DNA from: Chitinophaga solisilvae
Lineage (GTDB): Bacteria; Bacteroidota; Bacteroidia; Chitinophagales; Chitinophagaceae
Assembly: GCF_009928525.1 (NCBI RefSeq)
Contig: NZ_JAABOK010000029.1
Coordinates: forward strand, 1-36,372
Direction: 5' to 3'
Length of the DNA stretch: 36,372 nt
Shown: piece after piece, positions 6,394-14,365 of the stretch
How positions within the stretch are numbered: position 1 is the first letter of the stretch
Layout of the letters: the number at the start of each line of letters is the position of its first letter
Made by a program: the position numbers and the translations under genes
Notes under the pieces: model-generated
Databases searched by the model: none
What the model was told of the DNA's origin: nothing
What the model saw: only the letters and a program-made list of their open reading frames with translations

Positions 6394-8154
6394 TTATTTG
6401 TTTTCCTGGTGCTTCCACAACTCCTGAAAAACAGGGCTGTGATGGCGTAGGGTGTTAAAGTCTCCTTCCGCTACTACACGGCCCCGTTGCAACACATAGA
6501 TATAATCGAATTGCGGCAGCAGGTGCAGGCGGTGCATGGAAGAAATAATTGCCTTGTCGGAGAAGGCCCTGAACATCTTATCATAGATCATCGCTTCGGT
6601 TTTGGGATCTACGCTGCTGGTAGGCTCGTCGAGCAGTATCACTTCGCTGCCGCGGGCAGCCAGAATACCCCTGGCAAGCGCCAGCCGCTGCTTCTGGCCG
6701 CCGGACAGGTTCACGCCTTTCTCCCGGATATCCGACTGAAGCCCGTCCGGCAGCATGGCTATCACTTCCGTGAAGTGCGCGCTTTCACAGACCTGCATCA
6801 CTTCTGCTGCTGAAAAAGGTAATCCCAGCGTGACGTTATACTCAATTGTATTTTCAAATATCTCCGGCTCCTGCGGGAAGAGTGTCACTGTTTCGTTGAG
6901 GGTGGCTAACGGGAACGCCTCTCCGTCGATAATAAACTGCGTACCGGCCTCCGGTTCGTAAAGCCCGCGGAGCAATGCCAGCAGCGTGCTTTTGCCGCTG
7001 CCGCTTTCACCAATGAGGGCTATCTTTTTCCCTCTGCCTATCTGAATATTAAGCTGATGCAGACTTTGCGGTGCATGCTCATTGTCATAGGTAGTCAGGT
7101 GGGAAAAATCCAGGTGACTGATACGGATTTCCTTCCAGCCGGCCGGCAGCTCAGGGGCAGCATCCGGCCGGTGGTGCTCCGTATAGGCGTGACTGATATT
7201 GCCGGCTGTTTCCACAGATGTATTGTACTGCACAATATCCGTGTATTGCCAGGCAACGTCATGAAATACGCTGGTAAACTGGTTTACATATCCCAGCAGC
7301 GATACCAGGCCGGCTACATAGAATACCTTCCCCGGTTCCCAGTGCTGGAACACAAAGCCGGCCGCAATAACGCAGTAGATAAGCGCCACCATAATATCCG
7401 CTACAAACCATTTCCATTCATGGATAATGGTGTTCCGGCGAAAGGGTGGCCATATCTGCGCTACCTTGTGCAGCAGCCCGTTCTCCATACTTTTTTCCAG
7501 GCGTAGCGTAATCACGGTCATGATGTTGGACAGGCTGTCAAACAGGGTGGCGCTCACCACATGTTCCTTTTCGTTGATGGCTTCCAGCGTTTTGATGAAA
7601 GGCTTGTCAAAGCGCAATACAATCCAGATGCAGCAGATGCCCAGCACTACGCCGACGGCTCCATACAGCGGGGAAAAATAAATCATGGCGATGATGGAAA
7701 ACACCAGTTTGGAAAGCGCGTGCAGGTACATGAAACCGTGCTCAAAAAATCCTTTCAGCGCTTCATACGCTTTACGGATACGGTTAATCACCGCCCCGCT
7801 GTGGTTATCCTGGTGCCACTTGACGGGCAGGTGCAACGCCTGATGATACCGCTCCTGCAGGAAGTTGCGGCTCAGGTTAAAGGCCAGCTGCCTTTCCATG
7901 ATTCTGGCAGGCCCGTGAAAGGCCCATTCCAGCAAATGAAGCCCCATATAACCTCCTACAAACAATAAAGTATTCCTGGGAAGATTAGCGGCATCTTCCT
8001 GTATTGTTCCGACAAACCACCCGAACAGCACAGGATTCAGGGAAAAGAATATATTGGCAAAGATGAACATCACATATACCAGCAGGTATTTTTTACGTTC
8101 ACGACGGGCATATTTCCAGGCGGTCTTCAGCAATGAAATATAAGGGTTCGGCAT
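6394..8154 (-). CDS. ABC exporter, fused membrane and ATPase domains
   Basis: This 586-residue half-transporter is of the MsbA/multidrug exporter type and should work as a homodimer in the inner membrane, moving a lipid, peptide or drug outwards. The membrane domain spans about residues 20-310, with helices around 23-45, 62-80, 150-180 and 250-292. The ATPase domain contains Walker A GESGSGKST (382-390), Q-loop FPQEP (426-430), signature LSGGQ (483-487), Walker B VILLDE (505-510) with catalytic Glu510, and switch His541. All catalytic elements are intact. The substrate cannot be read from the sequence. It is the first gene of a minus-strand run with the ankyrin and small membrane proteins. 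Confidence 0.93.
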   Translation of the reverse strand: MPNPYISLLKTAWKYARRERKKYLLVYVMFIFANIFFSLNPVLFGWFVGTIQEDAANLPRNTLLFVGGYMGLHLLEWAFHGPARIMERQLAFNLSRNFLQERYHQALHLPVKWHQDNHSGAVINRIRKAYEALKGFFEHGFMYLHALSKLVFSIIAMIYFSPLYGAVGVVLGICCIWIVLRFDKPFIKTLEAINEKEHVVSATLFDSLSNIMTVITLRLEKSMENGLLHKVAQIWPPFRRNTIIHEWKWFVADIMVALIYCVIAAGFVFQHWEPGKVFYVAGLVSLLGYVNQFTSVFHDVAWQYTDIVQYNTSVETAGNISHAYTEHHRPDAAPELPAGWKEIRISHLDFSHLTTYDNEHAPQSLHQLNIQIGRGKKIALIGESGSGKSTLLALLRGLYEPEAGTQFIIDGEAFPLATLNETVTLFPQEPEIFENTIEYNVTLGLPFSAAEVMQVCESAHFTEVIAMLPDGLQSDIREKGVNLSGGQKQRLALARGILAARGSEVILLDEPTSSVDPKTEAMIYDKMFRAFSDKAIISSMHRLHLLPQFDYIYVLQRGRVVAEGDFNTLRHHSPVFQELWKHQENK

Positions 8155-8298
8155 GGCTTCCTTGATTTAATCTGTCTGTCAAATGAATTTTCACTTTTCT
8201 TTAAGCAGCGTCATCCCGGCGTTTCCCCCCGGAACAAGGATACTTATCGATGATGTGGTACGATATTGGTGTTACTATCGCTGTTAAATTATTTACTT

Positions 8299-8835
8299 AT
8301 GAATAGTTCTTTTGCTATCAAAACGCTGTTCCTGCTGTCTATGGCCGTTTCTTCCCTTACCAGCCTGCATGCACAGGAAACAAAAGCGGAAAAAAGGGCT
8401 GATAAAAAAGCGGCGCAGCAGGCAGCAGTCAAATCACTGATCGACGGCCGCAACTACGTTTTTATAGCCCAGAGCGCCCTGCCCATGAGCGGGCGCGTAA
8501 GGCAGCTCACTCCGGATTTCAATCTCACCGTCACTGCTGATTCCATTATCAGCTATCTTCCTTACTTCGGACGCGCATACTCCGCACCTTACGGTTCCAC
8601 CAGGTCGCCGCTGGACTTCAAATCAAAACAGTTCGACTACAACGCTGCTCCCGGTAAAAAGGATGGCTGGAATATTACCATCCGGCCCAAAGACCAGCAG
8701 GATATACAAACTATCAGCCTGACTGTTTCCAGCGACGGTTACGCTTCTGCCCAGGTGACCAGCAACAACCGGCAGCCGATTTCATTTAACGGCGTGATAC
8801 AGGCGGTGCCGCCGGTGAAGAAAAAGAAAAAATAG
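8299..8835 (+). CDS. DUF4251 secreted protein
   Basis: This 178-residue protein starts MNSSFAIKTLFLLSMAVSSL, with a signal peptide ending LHAQ. A basic linker (KAEKRADKKAAQQAA) is followed by the DUF4251 body: a NYVFIAQSALPMSGRVRQL strand, a YLPYFGRAYSAPYGS segment, then the pattern DGWNITIRPKD...ISLTVSSDGYASAQVTSNNRQPISFNG. That combination is typical of this Bacteroidota-only family, which is exported and has no known function. The C-terminus is a run of lysines (VKKKKK). The start at 8299 is favoured over a GTG at 8266, which would add a second hydrophobic run before the signal peptide. The stop codon is 2 bp from palindrome B. Confidence 0.88.
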   Translation: MNSSFAIKTLFLLSMAVSSLTSLHAQETKAEKRADKKAAQQAAVKSLIDGRNYVFIAQSALPMSGRVRQLTPDFNLTVTADSIISYLPYFGRAYSAPYGSTRSPLDFKSKQFDYNAAPGKKDGWNITIRPKDQQDIQTISLTVSSDGYASAQVTSNNRQPISFNGVIQAVPPVKKKKK

Positions 8836-8837
8836 AT

Positions 8838-8955
8838 TTATTTGAGATTTGGTTATTTGAGATTTTGTGCCTCATCCAGGTTTTCTTTGATACTGCAAGG
8901 TTCAGCAGAAAACCTGGATGAGGCACAAAATCTCAAATAACCAAATCTCAAATAA
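8838..8955. terminator. Giant palindrome B between convergent genes (family-1 arms)
   Basis: This is a perfect inverted repeat: 49-bp arms at 8838-8886 and 8907-8955 with no mismatches, around a 20-nt loop. The outer 29 bp are the TTATTTGAGATTTGG module used in palindrome A. The inner stem (TGCCTCATCCAGGTTTTCT) is unique to this locus. It begins 2 bp after the DUF4251 stop and runs 8 bp into the 3' end of the GNAT gene. Bidirectional termination is the likely role. Confidence 0.88.
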
Positions 8956-9418
8956 CCAAATGTTTCTGCATCTCAAAATTACTTATCTCCACCCCATCCA
9001 GCTCCAGCGTCTGCGGGGTAATTACCCGGAATCCCATCTTTTCAAAAAAAGGTTTTGCTGTTATACTTACATAGGAAGTCAGCGTGGGCAACTGCAGCTG
9101 ACGCGCTACAGCAAGTATCTGTTGCATGAGCAGGGTGGCAATTCCGCGGCGCTGATAATCCTTATGAACAAACAGCATGTCCAGTTCGCCGGTATCATCT
9201 ATAGAGGCGAAGCCTGTAATTATCCTGTCAGGAGTTTCCGTGACAAAGAAATGTTGTTCATGAATTCTCCGGATAAGAGACTCCGTTCTTTCACCTCTGG
9301 CAGCCCATACAGCTACCTGCGCCTCGTTATAGTCCCGGCTGTTGACAGCGCGGATGACGCCCTGGTAAAGACTTTTGAGTTGTGCTACATCCTGTACAGT
9401 GGCTTTCCTGATATACAT
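8948..9418 (-). CDS. GNAT-family N-acetyltransferase
   Basis: This 156-residue protein has the GNAT fold. It begins MYIRKATVQDVAQLKSLY, has a central ITGFASIDDTGELDMLFVHKDYQRRGIATLLM, and continues with LTSYVSITAKPFFEKMGF. The QRRGIA segment is the pyrophosphate-binding loop for acetyl-CoA (Q/RxxGxG/A). It resembles the YafP/ElaA-like small GNATs that acetylate small molecules or peptides. The last codons, encoding HLVI and the stop, come from the repeat arm of palindrome B, so the C-terminus seems to have been set by the repeat. A -7 box lies at 9469-9476. Confidence 0.9.
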   Translation of the reverse strand: MYIRKATVQDVAQLKSLYQGVIRAVNSRDYNEAQVAVWAARGERTESLIRRIHEQHFFVTETPDRIITGFASIDDTGELDMLFVHKDYQRRGIATLLMQQILAVARQLQLPTLTSYVSITAKPFFEKMGFRVITPQTLELDGVEISNFEMQKHLVI

Positions 9419-9468
9419 CTGATTAACTTGTTAAGTGCCGGGATAACAGTATATTAGTATAATGATAA

Positions 9469-9476
9469 CAAAGTTA
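9469..9476 (-). promoter_or_regulatory. -7 box TAACTTTG for the GNAT gene
   Basis: The minus strand reads TAACTTTG, an exact TAnnTTTG match, 51 bp before the GNAT start codon. It lies in the 68-bp divergent gap shared with the HAD gene. Confidence 0.5.
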
Positions 9477-9486
9477 ATTTTTTAAG

Positions 9487-10107
9487 ATGAAGAAAGATAC
9501 GGCTATCACTACTTTATTCCTTGATATCGGCGGCGTACTGCTGACCAACGGATGGGACCGTGCCGCACGTAAACTGGCTGTACAGACGTTCGGACTGGAT
9601 GCACCGGAAACGGAGGAAAGACATCATCTTACCTTTGATACCTATGAAGTAGGTAAACTTACGCTGGATGAATACCTTAGCAGGGTGGTGTTTTATGAAA
9701 ACCGCTCTTTCACTCCCGATCAGTTTAAGGAGTTTATGTTTGCACAGTCATCACCCTATCCGGAGATGATTGAGCTGGTGCGCAACCTGAAAGAAAAGTA
9801 CCGGCTGAAGATTGCCATCGTAAACAATGAGGGGCGGGAGCTGAATACCCATCGTATCAAAAAATTTGGTATCGGGCAGTTTGTTGACTTTTTCATTTCC
9901 TCCTGCTTTGTGCATTACCGCAAGCCGGATGCGGATATTTACCGTATTGCACTGGATATAGCACAGGTAAGTCCGGAAGAGGTGGTATACCTAGAAGACC
10001 GCTCCATGTTTGTAGATGTAGCCGGCGGCCTCGGTATAAATGGTATCTGCCATAACAATTACGCGGCTACGCTGGCTGCCCTGGAGAAATTCGGGCTCCG
10101 TATCTGA
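9487..10107 (+). CDS. HAD-superfamily phosphatase, YihX-like
   Basis: This 206-residue hydrolase has HAD motif I as FLDIGGVL with nucleophile Asp13. The usual second Asp is Gly, as in the DLGNV-type YihX group, whose E. coli member acts on alpha-glucose-1-phosphate. Motif II is the Asn in IAIVNNEG, motif III the Lys in HYRKPDADIY, and motif IV the acidic pair in VYLEDRSMFVD. The small helical cap lies between motifs I and II (about residues 20-85). The likely reaction is dephosphorylation of a small phospho-metabolite. The gene stands alone and diverges from the GNAT gene. Confidence 0.88.
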   Translation: MKKDTAITTLFLDIGGVLLTNGWDRAARKLAVQTFGLDAPETEERHHLTFDTYEVGKLTLDEYLSRVVFYENRSFTPDQFKEFMFAQSSPYPEMIELVRNLKEKYRLKIAIVNNEGRELNTHRIKKFGIGQFVDFFISSCFVHYRKPDADIYRIALDIAQVSPEEVVYLEDRSMFVDVAGGLGINGICHNNYAATLAALEKFGLRI

Positions 10108-10297
10108 CCCTGCGGTACCGCCCCGGTTTTTTACCGCTGATGTAATTTTTTGCCTCCCATATCGCTTTGTTATAATTATTTTTCTATTTTGTCTGTCCTG
10201 GATGCAGGATGCTGTTTAATGATTCAATTCCACGTTTGACAATTGTTGCTGGGATTAACAAGATGGATGCTAAATGATGTGCCGGCAGGCGCATATG

Positions 10298-10317
10298 AAC
10301 TATTGTGTACAATAGTT
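10298..10317. promoter_or_regulatory. 20-bp perfect palindrome, candidate operator, in a 300-bp gap
   Basis: AACTATTGTGTACAATAGTT is a perfect 9-bp inverted repeat around a GT centre. It lies 109 bp before the start of the sugar-dehydrogenase operon and looks like a dimeric repressor or activator site. The rest of the gap (10108-10406) is AT-rich, with TTTGAC and TTGTTTCAAC words but no clear TAnnTTTG box and no gene. Confidence 0.5.
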
Positions 10318-10406
10318 TGAAATTCATTAACACTTGTTTCAACTGTTTAAAACGTTCTTTTACCACTGTAGTACTGACCCGGGGAAAATAATACTATTAT
10401 AGCTAA

Positions 10407-12296
10407 ATGGATTTAGCATCAAACCTAAAACACATCAGATTTATGCTCAGATGGAATGAGTTCCGTCCGAAGTCTGCGCTCCTGTGTAGCTGCAGTACTT
10501 TGGTAATGCTGGCGGGCATTGGCGGCGGACAGCGGCTCACCGCGCAAACCCGTGTGCCGCTCACAGATTTGTCGGCTTTTAAACAACCGTCTTCCAGTTG
10601 GCGTATAGCCGGCGACGTTAGGTCGGATCTGCAACAGGACAACACCCTGACCACCACCACCGGTACCGGGATACTTGTGAACCTGCCTGAAAAGGGGACA
10701 CATGGCCGGGATCTGTTTTCTATGGCGGAACATGGCGACATGGACCTGGAACTGGATTACCTGGTTGCACGCAAATCCAACTCCGGCATCTATCTGCAGG
10801 GGCGTTATGAGATACAGTTGCTGGACAGCCATGGTACACTTTCCCCGCGTGCGGCCGACAATGGTGGCATCTATGAACGCTGGGACTACAGCAAACCGGA
10901 AGGGCAGCAGGGGTACGACGGTCATGCACCGCGCCAGAATGCCAGCCTGGCCAATGGCCTGTGGCAACACCTGAAAATTTCCTTCCAGGCGCCCCGCTTC
11001 GATGCCGCCGGTCATAAAATAGCCAATGCGGTCATCCTCAGAGCAGAGCTTAACGGCGTCACCATCCACGAAAATGTGGTGCTGTCCGGCCCTACCAGGG
11101 GGGCTATGGACGATAAGGAAGCCGCCACCGGGCCGCTGCGCCTGCAGGGCGATCACGGCGCAGTTGCCTTCAGGAATATCACCATCAGCCATTTCAGCGC
11201 ACCGAAACCGGAACTGAAAGACATTACCTATGATATCTTCAGAGGACCGTTTGATAAACAGCCGGATTTCAGAATAGTGAAACCCGTTGCCAACGGCCAA
11301 TCTGAGCTGCTGACCTCCAATGTCAGCCATCTGCCGGAAAACCAGTTCCTCATCCGTTATCAGGGCGTATTGTCTGTGAAAACAGCCGGGCGTTACGGTT
11401 TCCGTCTGCACACCTCCGGCGGCGGCGGACAAATGAAAGTAAACGGCCAGGAAGTGATAAAACTATCCGGCTGGGATGGTAACGGCGCTGTAACCCTGCA
11501 GCCTGGCGACTACCCGGTAGAAATACTGTACAACAAGGAAGAAGACTGGGCAAAGCCTTCCCTGACTTTGTCCGTGAAAGGAGATAACCTCCGCGAATTT
11601 GTTATCAGCGATGTCAACGTACCTGCCGATGATGCTACCGATCAGATTCTGGTGGCAGCCACTGAAAATACGGTGCTGCGTAGCTTTATGGACCTGAAAG
11701 GCGGTCCGCGTGTGGTTCATGCCGTATCCGCAGGTTCTCCGCTGAAGCTCCATTACACCTATGATATGGATCATGGCGAACCGGTACAGGCCTGGCGCGG
11801 CGAATTCCTCAACACCACGCCGATGTGGCATGACCGTGGCGACGGCTCTTCCCGGCCTATGGGCATGATCCGTACACTGGACCGGAAACCGCAGCTCTCC
11901 CTCGCCCGGCTGGCCGGTGAGCAGGCTGCCTGGACAACCGATACCGCCGGCACGGGCTTCCGCCCCCGCGGTTATTCGCTGGATGCAGCAGGACAGCCCG
12001 TTTTCAGCTACGATATCTATGGTACCCAGGTAACAGACGCGCTGAGCATATTACCGGAAAGCGCCGGCCTGCAACGTACCATCCGGATTACCCGGCCACA
12101 GGAAAATATATATGTACGTATAGCCGTTGGCGATAGTATCATCCGGCTGGATGATAAAACATTCCTGGTAGGAGATAAATCCTGGTATGTGAAGATGAAC
12201 CCGGAATCCCCGGCAGCCATCATCCGCGGCAGCCAGGGCAATATGGAACTGATTGCGCCGGTAAAGGAAACCCTGCGCTATGCTATCATCTTCTAA
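10407..12296 (+). CDS. Secreted 3-keto-disaccharide hydrolase-like (DUF1080) protein with PA14-like domain
   Basis: This is a 629-residue exported protein. The signal region (hydrophobic SALLCSCSTLVMLAGIGGG, cleavage near LTAQ) may start at Met13 (10443) instead of 10407. Residues about 55-265 match DUF1080, the 3-keto-disaccharide hydrolase domain, a concanavalin-like jelly roll: GDMDLELDYLVARKSNSGIYLQGRYEIQLLDS, then NGGIYERWD and the closing GPLRLQGDHGAVAFRNI. Residues about 275-405 form a PA14-like sugar-binding domain (FLIRYQGVLSVKTAGRYGF, MKVNGQEVI, PGDYPVEILYNKEE). The C-terminal 220 residues are beta-rich and unassigned. With the cytochrome c gene 18 bp downstream it probably forms an operon for cleaving oxidised disaccharides in the periplasm. 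Confidence 0.87.
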   Translation: MDLASNLKHIRFMLRWNEFRPKSALLCSCSTLVMLAGIGGGQRLTAQTRVPLTDLSAFKQPSSSWRIAGDVRSDLQQDNTLTTTTGTGILVNLPEKGTHGRDLFSMAEHGDMDLELDYLVARKSNSGIYLQGRYEIQLLDSHGTLSPRAADNGGIYERWDYSKPEGQQGYDGHAPRQNASLANGLWQHLKISFQAPRFDAAGHKIANAVILRAELNGVTIHENVVLSGPTRGAMDDKEAATGPLRLQGDHGAVAFRNITISHFSAPKPELKDITYDIFRGPFDKQPDFRIVKPVANGQSELLTSNVSHLPENQFLIRYQGVLSVKTAGRYGFRLHTSGGGGQMKVNGQEVIKLSGWDGNGAVTLQPGDYPVEILYNKEEDWAKPSLTLSVKGDNLREFVISDVNVPADDATDQILVAATENTVLRSFMDLKGGPRVVHAVSAGSPLKLHYTYDMDHGEPVQAWRGEFLNTTPMWHDRGDGSSRPMGMIRTLDRKPQLSLARLAGEQAAWTTDTAGTGFRPRGYSLDAAGQPVFSYDIYGTQVTDALSILPESAGLQRTIRITRPQENIYVRIAVGDSIIRLDDKTFLVGDKSWYVKMNPESPAAIIRGSQGNMELIAPVKETLRYAIIF

Positions 12297-12314
12297 GCAG
12301 CAACACGAACAATT

Positions 12315-14246
12315 ATGATGCAACTGAACTATAAGAAATTAATAATAGCCGGACTGGTATTACTGGGTACCGCCGCCGGCAGATTACAGGCGCAGGAGTC
12401 GCCGAAAGAAGAAGACTTTTTCCGCATTGCCCGTATCAGCTCACCGGAAGGCACGCTGCTGGAAGTAGGCGGCCTGTGTACCTTACCCAACGGTGATCTG
12501 GGCGTAGCCACCCGGCGTGGCGATATCTTCATTGTGGAAAATCCTTCCAGCAAACAACCTTACTTCCGTAAAGTAGCCTCCGGGCTGCATGAAGTGCTGG
12601 GCCTGGCCTGGAAAGACGGATCGCTGTACTGCGCCCAGCGCGGAGAACTGACCCGCCTCACCGATACCGATATGGACGGGAAAATTGATAAATTCGAAAC
12701 CGTATATGCGTGGCCGTTATCCGGCCATTACCATGAGTATAGCTTCGGGCCGGTGATAGCGCCGGACGGCTCCTTCTTTGTTTCCGGCAACGTTGCCTTC
12801 GGCGACGAAGAATGGTGGCGCGGTGAAAGCCGCGTGCCCTGGCGTGGCTGGATGATGCACATCTCCCCCGACGGTAAAATGGAACCCTGGGCCACCGGCT
12901 TCCGTTCCCCCTGCGGCCTGGGCATCGTAGACGGAGAACTGTTCTACACCGAAAATCAGGGAGACTGGATGGGATCAGGAGCACTGGTACATGTAAAAAA
13001 AGGCAACTTTGTAGGGCATCCGGCAGGACTGCGCTGGAGCAAGGAGCCTGATTCCCCGGTAAAGCTCACCACAGAACAGCTCTACAGCAAAGTAGATCCC
13101 CGCTTCCGCAGGGATGCTCAGGGTCACGCGATCAAACCGGAGAATGTGGAACAGGAGAAATTTGTGACGCTGTTTGACATGAAGAAATATTTTCCGGAAG
13201 TACAACTGCCTGCAGTATGGCTGCCACACGGCGTACTGGGGATTTCCAACTCGCAGGTTATCACCATCCCTGAAGGCGTCTTCGGACCGTTCGCCAGGCA
13301 GGTACTCGTGGGCGACCAGGGACAGAGCAAAATCATGCGCGTATACCTGGAGAAGGTGAACGGAGAATACCAGGGCGCTGCCTGGGATTTCAGAAGTGGC
13401 TTCCAGTCTGGCGTACTGCGCCTGGCCTGGGGAAAAGACGGCTCGCTCTTTGTCGGTGAAACCAACCGCGGCTGGGGCTCCGCCGGCGATGCCAACCAGG
13501 GGCTGCAACGCCTGGTATGGAATAACCGTGTGCCTTTTGAAATGAGAACGGTAAGCGCTATGCCGGATGGTTTTGAAATCACCTTTACTCAACCCATAGA
13601 TAAAAAGTCTGCCGCTGACCTGGCGTCTTACCAGGTAGAGAGCTTTATCTACAAGTACCACCCGGTATATGGCAGCCCGACGGTGAATACAGAAAAATTG
13701 GCGTTGAAAGGAGTACAGGTATCTCCCGACGGTATGAAGGTACGCATCGTAGTGAATGGCCTGCGCCGCTATTACATTCACAAAATATCGCTGCCCGGCA
13801 TCCGCGCAGTACAGGGTTCCTACTCACTGGTACATCCTGATGTCTACTACACGCTGAACAATATTCCGGAAGGTGCGTCACTGGCCGCCGCAGAGCTGAG
13901 CACCTTTAACTCAGCCACTGCTATAAAAGCAGCCGCTAAAACTGCCACCACCACCACTTCCGCCAAAACGGTGAGCAATGCCGCCAAACCGTTAACCACC
14001 GCAGAAATTCAGCCGTTGCTGAATAAATATACCTGTTCTTCCTGCCACAACGAAAAGAAAAAACAGGTAGGTCCGGGTTTCAATGAAGTAGCCAAAAGGA
14101 ACTACTCTGTAGCCAAAATCCTGCAACTGCTCCGCAATCCGCAGCCACAGAACTGGCCTGGCTATGCAACGCCCATGCCGCCTTTCCCGCAGGTGCCGCA
14201 GGCAGATGTGGTGAAGATTGCAGTGTGGATAAATTCGCTTAAATAG
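12315..14246 (+). CDS. Periplasmic beta-propeller dehydrogenase-like protein with C-terminal cytochrome c
   Basis: This is a 643-residue exported protein (signal ending RLQAQ). Residues 40-400 form a beta-propeller of the putative membrane-bound dehydrogenase type, with recurring GDLGVATRRGDIF, FGPVIAPDGSFFVSGN, ATGFRSPCGLGIVDGELFYTENQGDW and RLAWGKDGSLFVGETNRGW blades. After an Ala/Thr-rich linker (530-560) comes a c-type cytochrome: heme-binding CSSCH (574-578) and probable axial Met621 in ATPMPPFP. It should oxidise a substrate and pass electrons to the respiratory chain. Its pairing with the DUF1080 protein fits a 3-keto-glycoside pathway, with the dehydrogenase making the 3-keto sugar. 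That role is inferred. The stop is 4 bp from palindrome C. Confidence 0.88.
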   Translation: MMQLNYKKLIIAGLVLLGTAAGRLQAQESPKEEDFFRIARISSPEGTLLEVGGLCTLPNGDLGVATRRGDIFIVENPSSKQPYFRKVASGLHEVLGLAWKDGSLYCAQRGELTRLTDTDMDGKIDKFETVYAWPLSGHYHEYSFGPVIAPDGSFFVSGNVAFGDEEWWRGESRVPWRGWMMHISPDGKMEPWATGFRSPCGLGIVDGELFYTENQGDWMGSGALVHVKKGNFVGHPAGLRWSKEPDSPVKLTTEQLYSKVDPRFRRDAQGHAIKPENVEQEKFVTLFDMKKYFPEVQLPAVWLPHGVLGISNSQVITIPEGVFGPFARQVLVGDQGQSKIMRVYLEKVNGEYQGAAWDFRSGFQSGVLRLAWGKDGSLFVGETNRGWGSAGDANQGLQRLVWNNRVPFEMRTVSAMPDGFEITFTQPIDKKSAADLASYQVESFIYKYHPVYGSPTVNTEKLALKGVQVSPDGMKVRIVVNGLRRYYIHKISLPGIRAVQGSYSLVHPDVYYTLNNIPEGASLAAAELSTFNSATAIKAAAKTATTTTSAKTVSNAAKPLTTAEIQPLLNKYTCSSCHNEKKKQVGPGFNEVAKRNYSVAKILQLLRNPQPQNWPGYATPMPPFPQVPQADVVKIAVWINSLK

Positions 14247-14250
14247 AATA

Positions 14251-14361
14251 ACGAATTACGAATTGCGAATTGCGAATGAGGAGCGAAGATCTAAGCGGAA
14301 GTAGATTCATTACCCGCTTAGATCTTCGCTCCTCATTCGCAATTCGCAATTCGTAATTCGT
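14251..14361. terminator. Giant palindrome C between convergent genes (family-2 arms)
   Basis: This is a perfect inverted repeat with 48-bp arms at 14251-14298 and 14314-14361 and a 15-nt loop. The outer arm is the family-2 AATTACGAATTGCGAAT module. The inner stem continues GAGGAGCGAAGATCTAAGCGG, of which GAGGAGCGAAGAT also occurs in the unpaired family-2 copies. It lies 4 bp from both flanking stop codons (14246 and 14366). A bidirectional terminator is inferred. Confidence 0.88.
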
Positions 14362-14365
14362 AATT

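Noticed and set aside
10115..10140. Possible terminator after the HAD gene
   Set aside because: Only a 5-bp GCGGT/ACCGC stem with a large loop; too weak to call.
10425..11432. 335-codon open frame antisense to the DUF1080 gene
   Set aside because: It is a shadow of a well-supported coding frame and lacks any domain or signal.
12975..13781. 268-codon antisense frame in the cytochrome c dehydrogenase gene
   Set aside because: It is antisense to a conserved propeller gene; no family features were seen.
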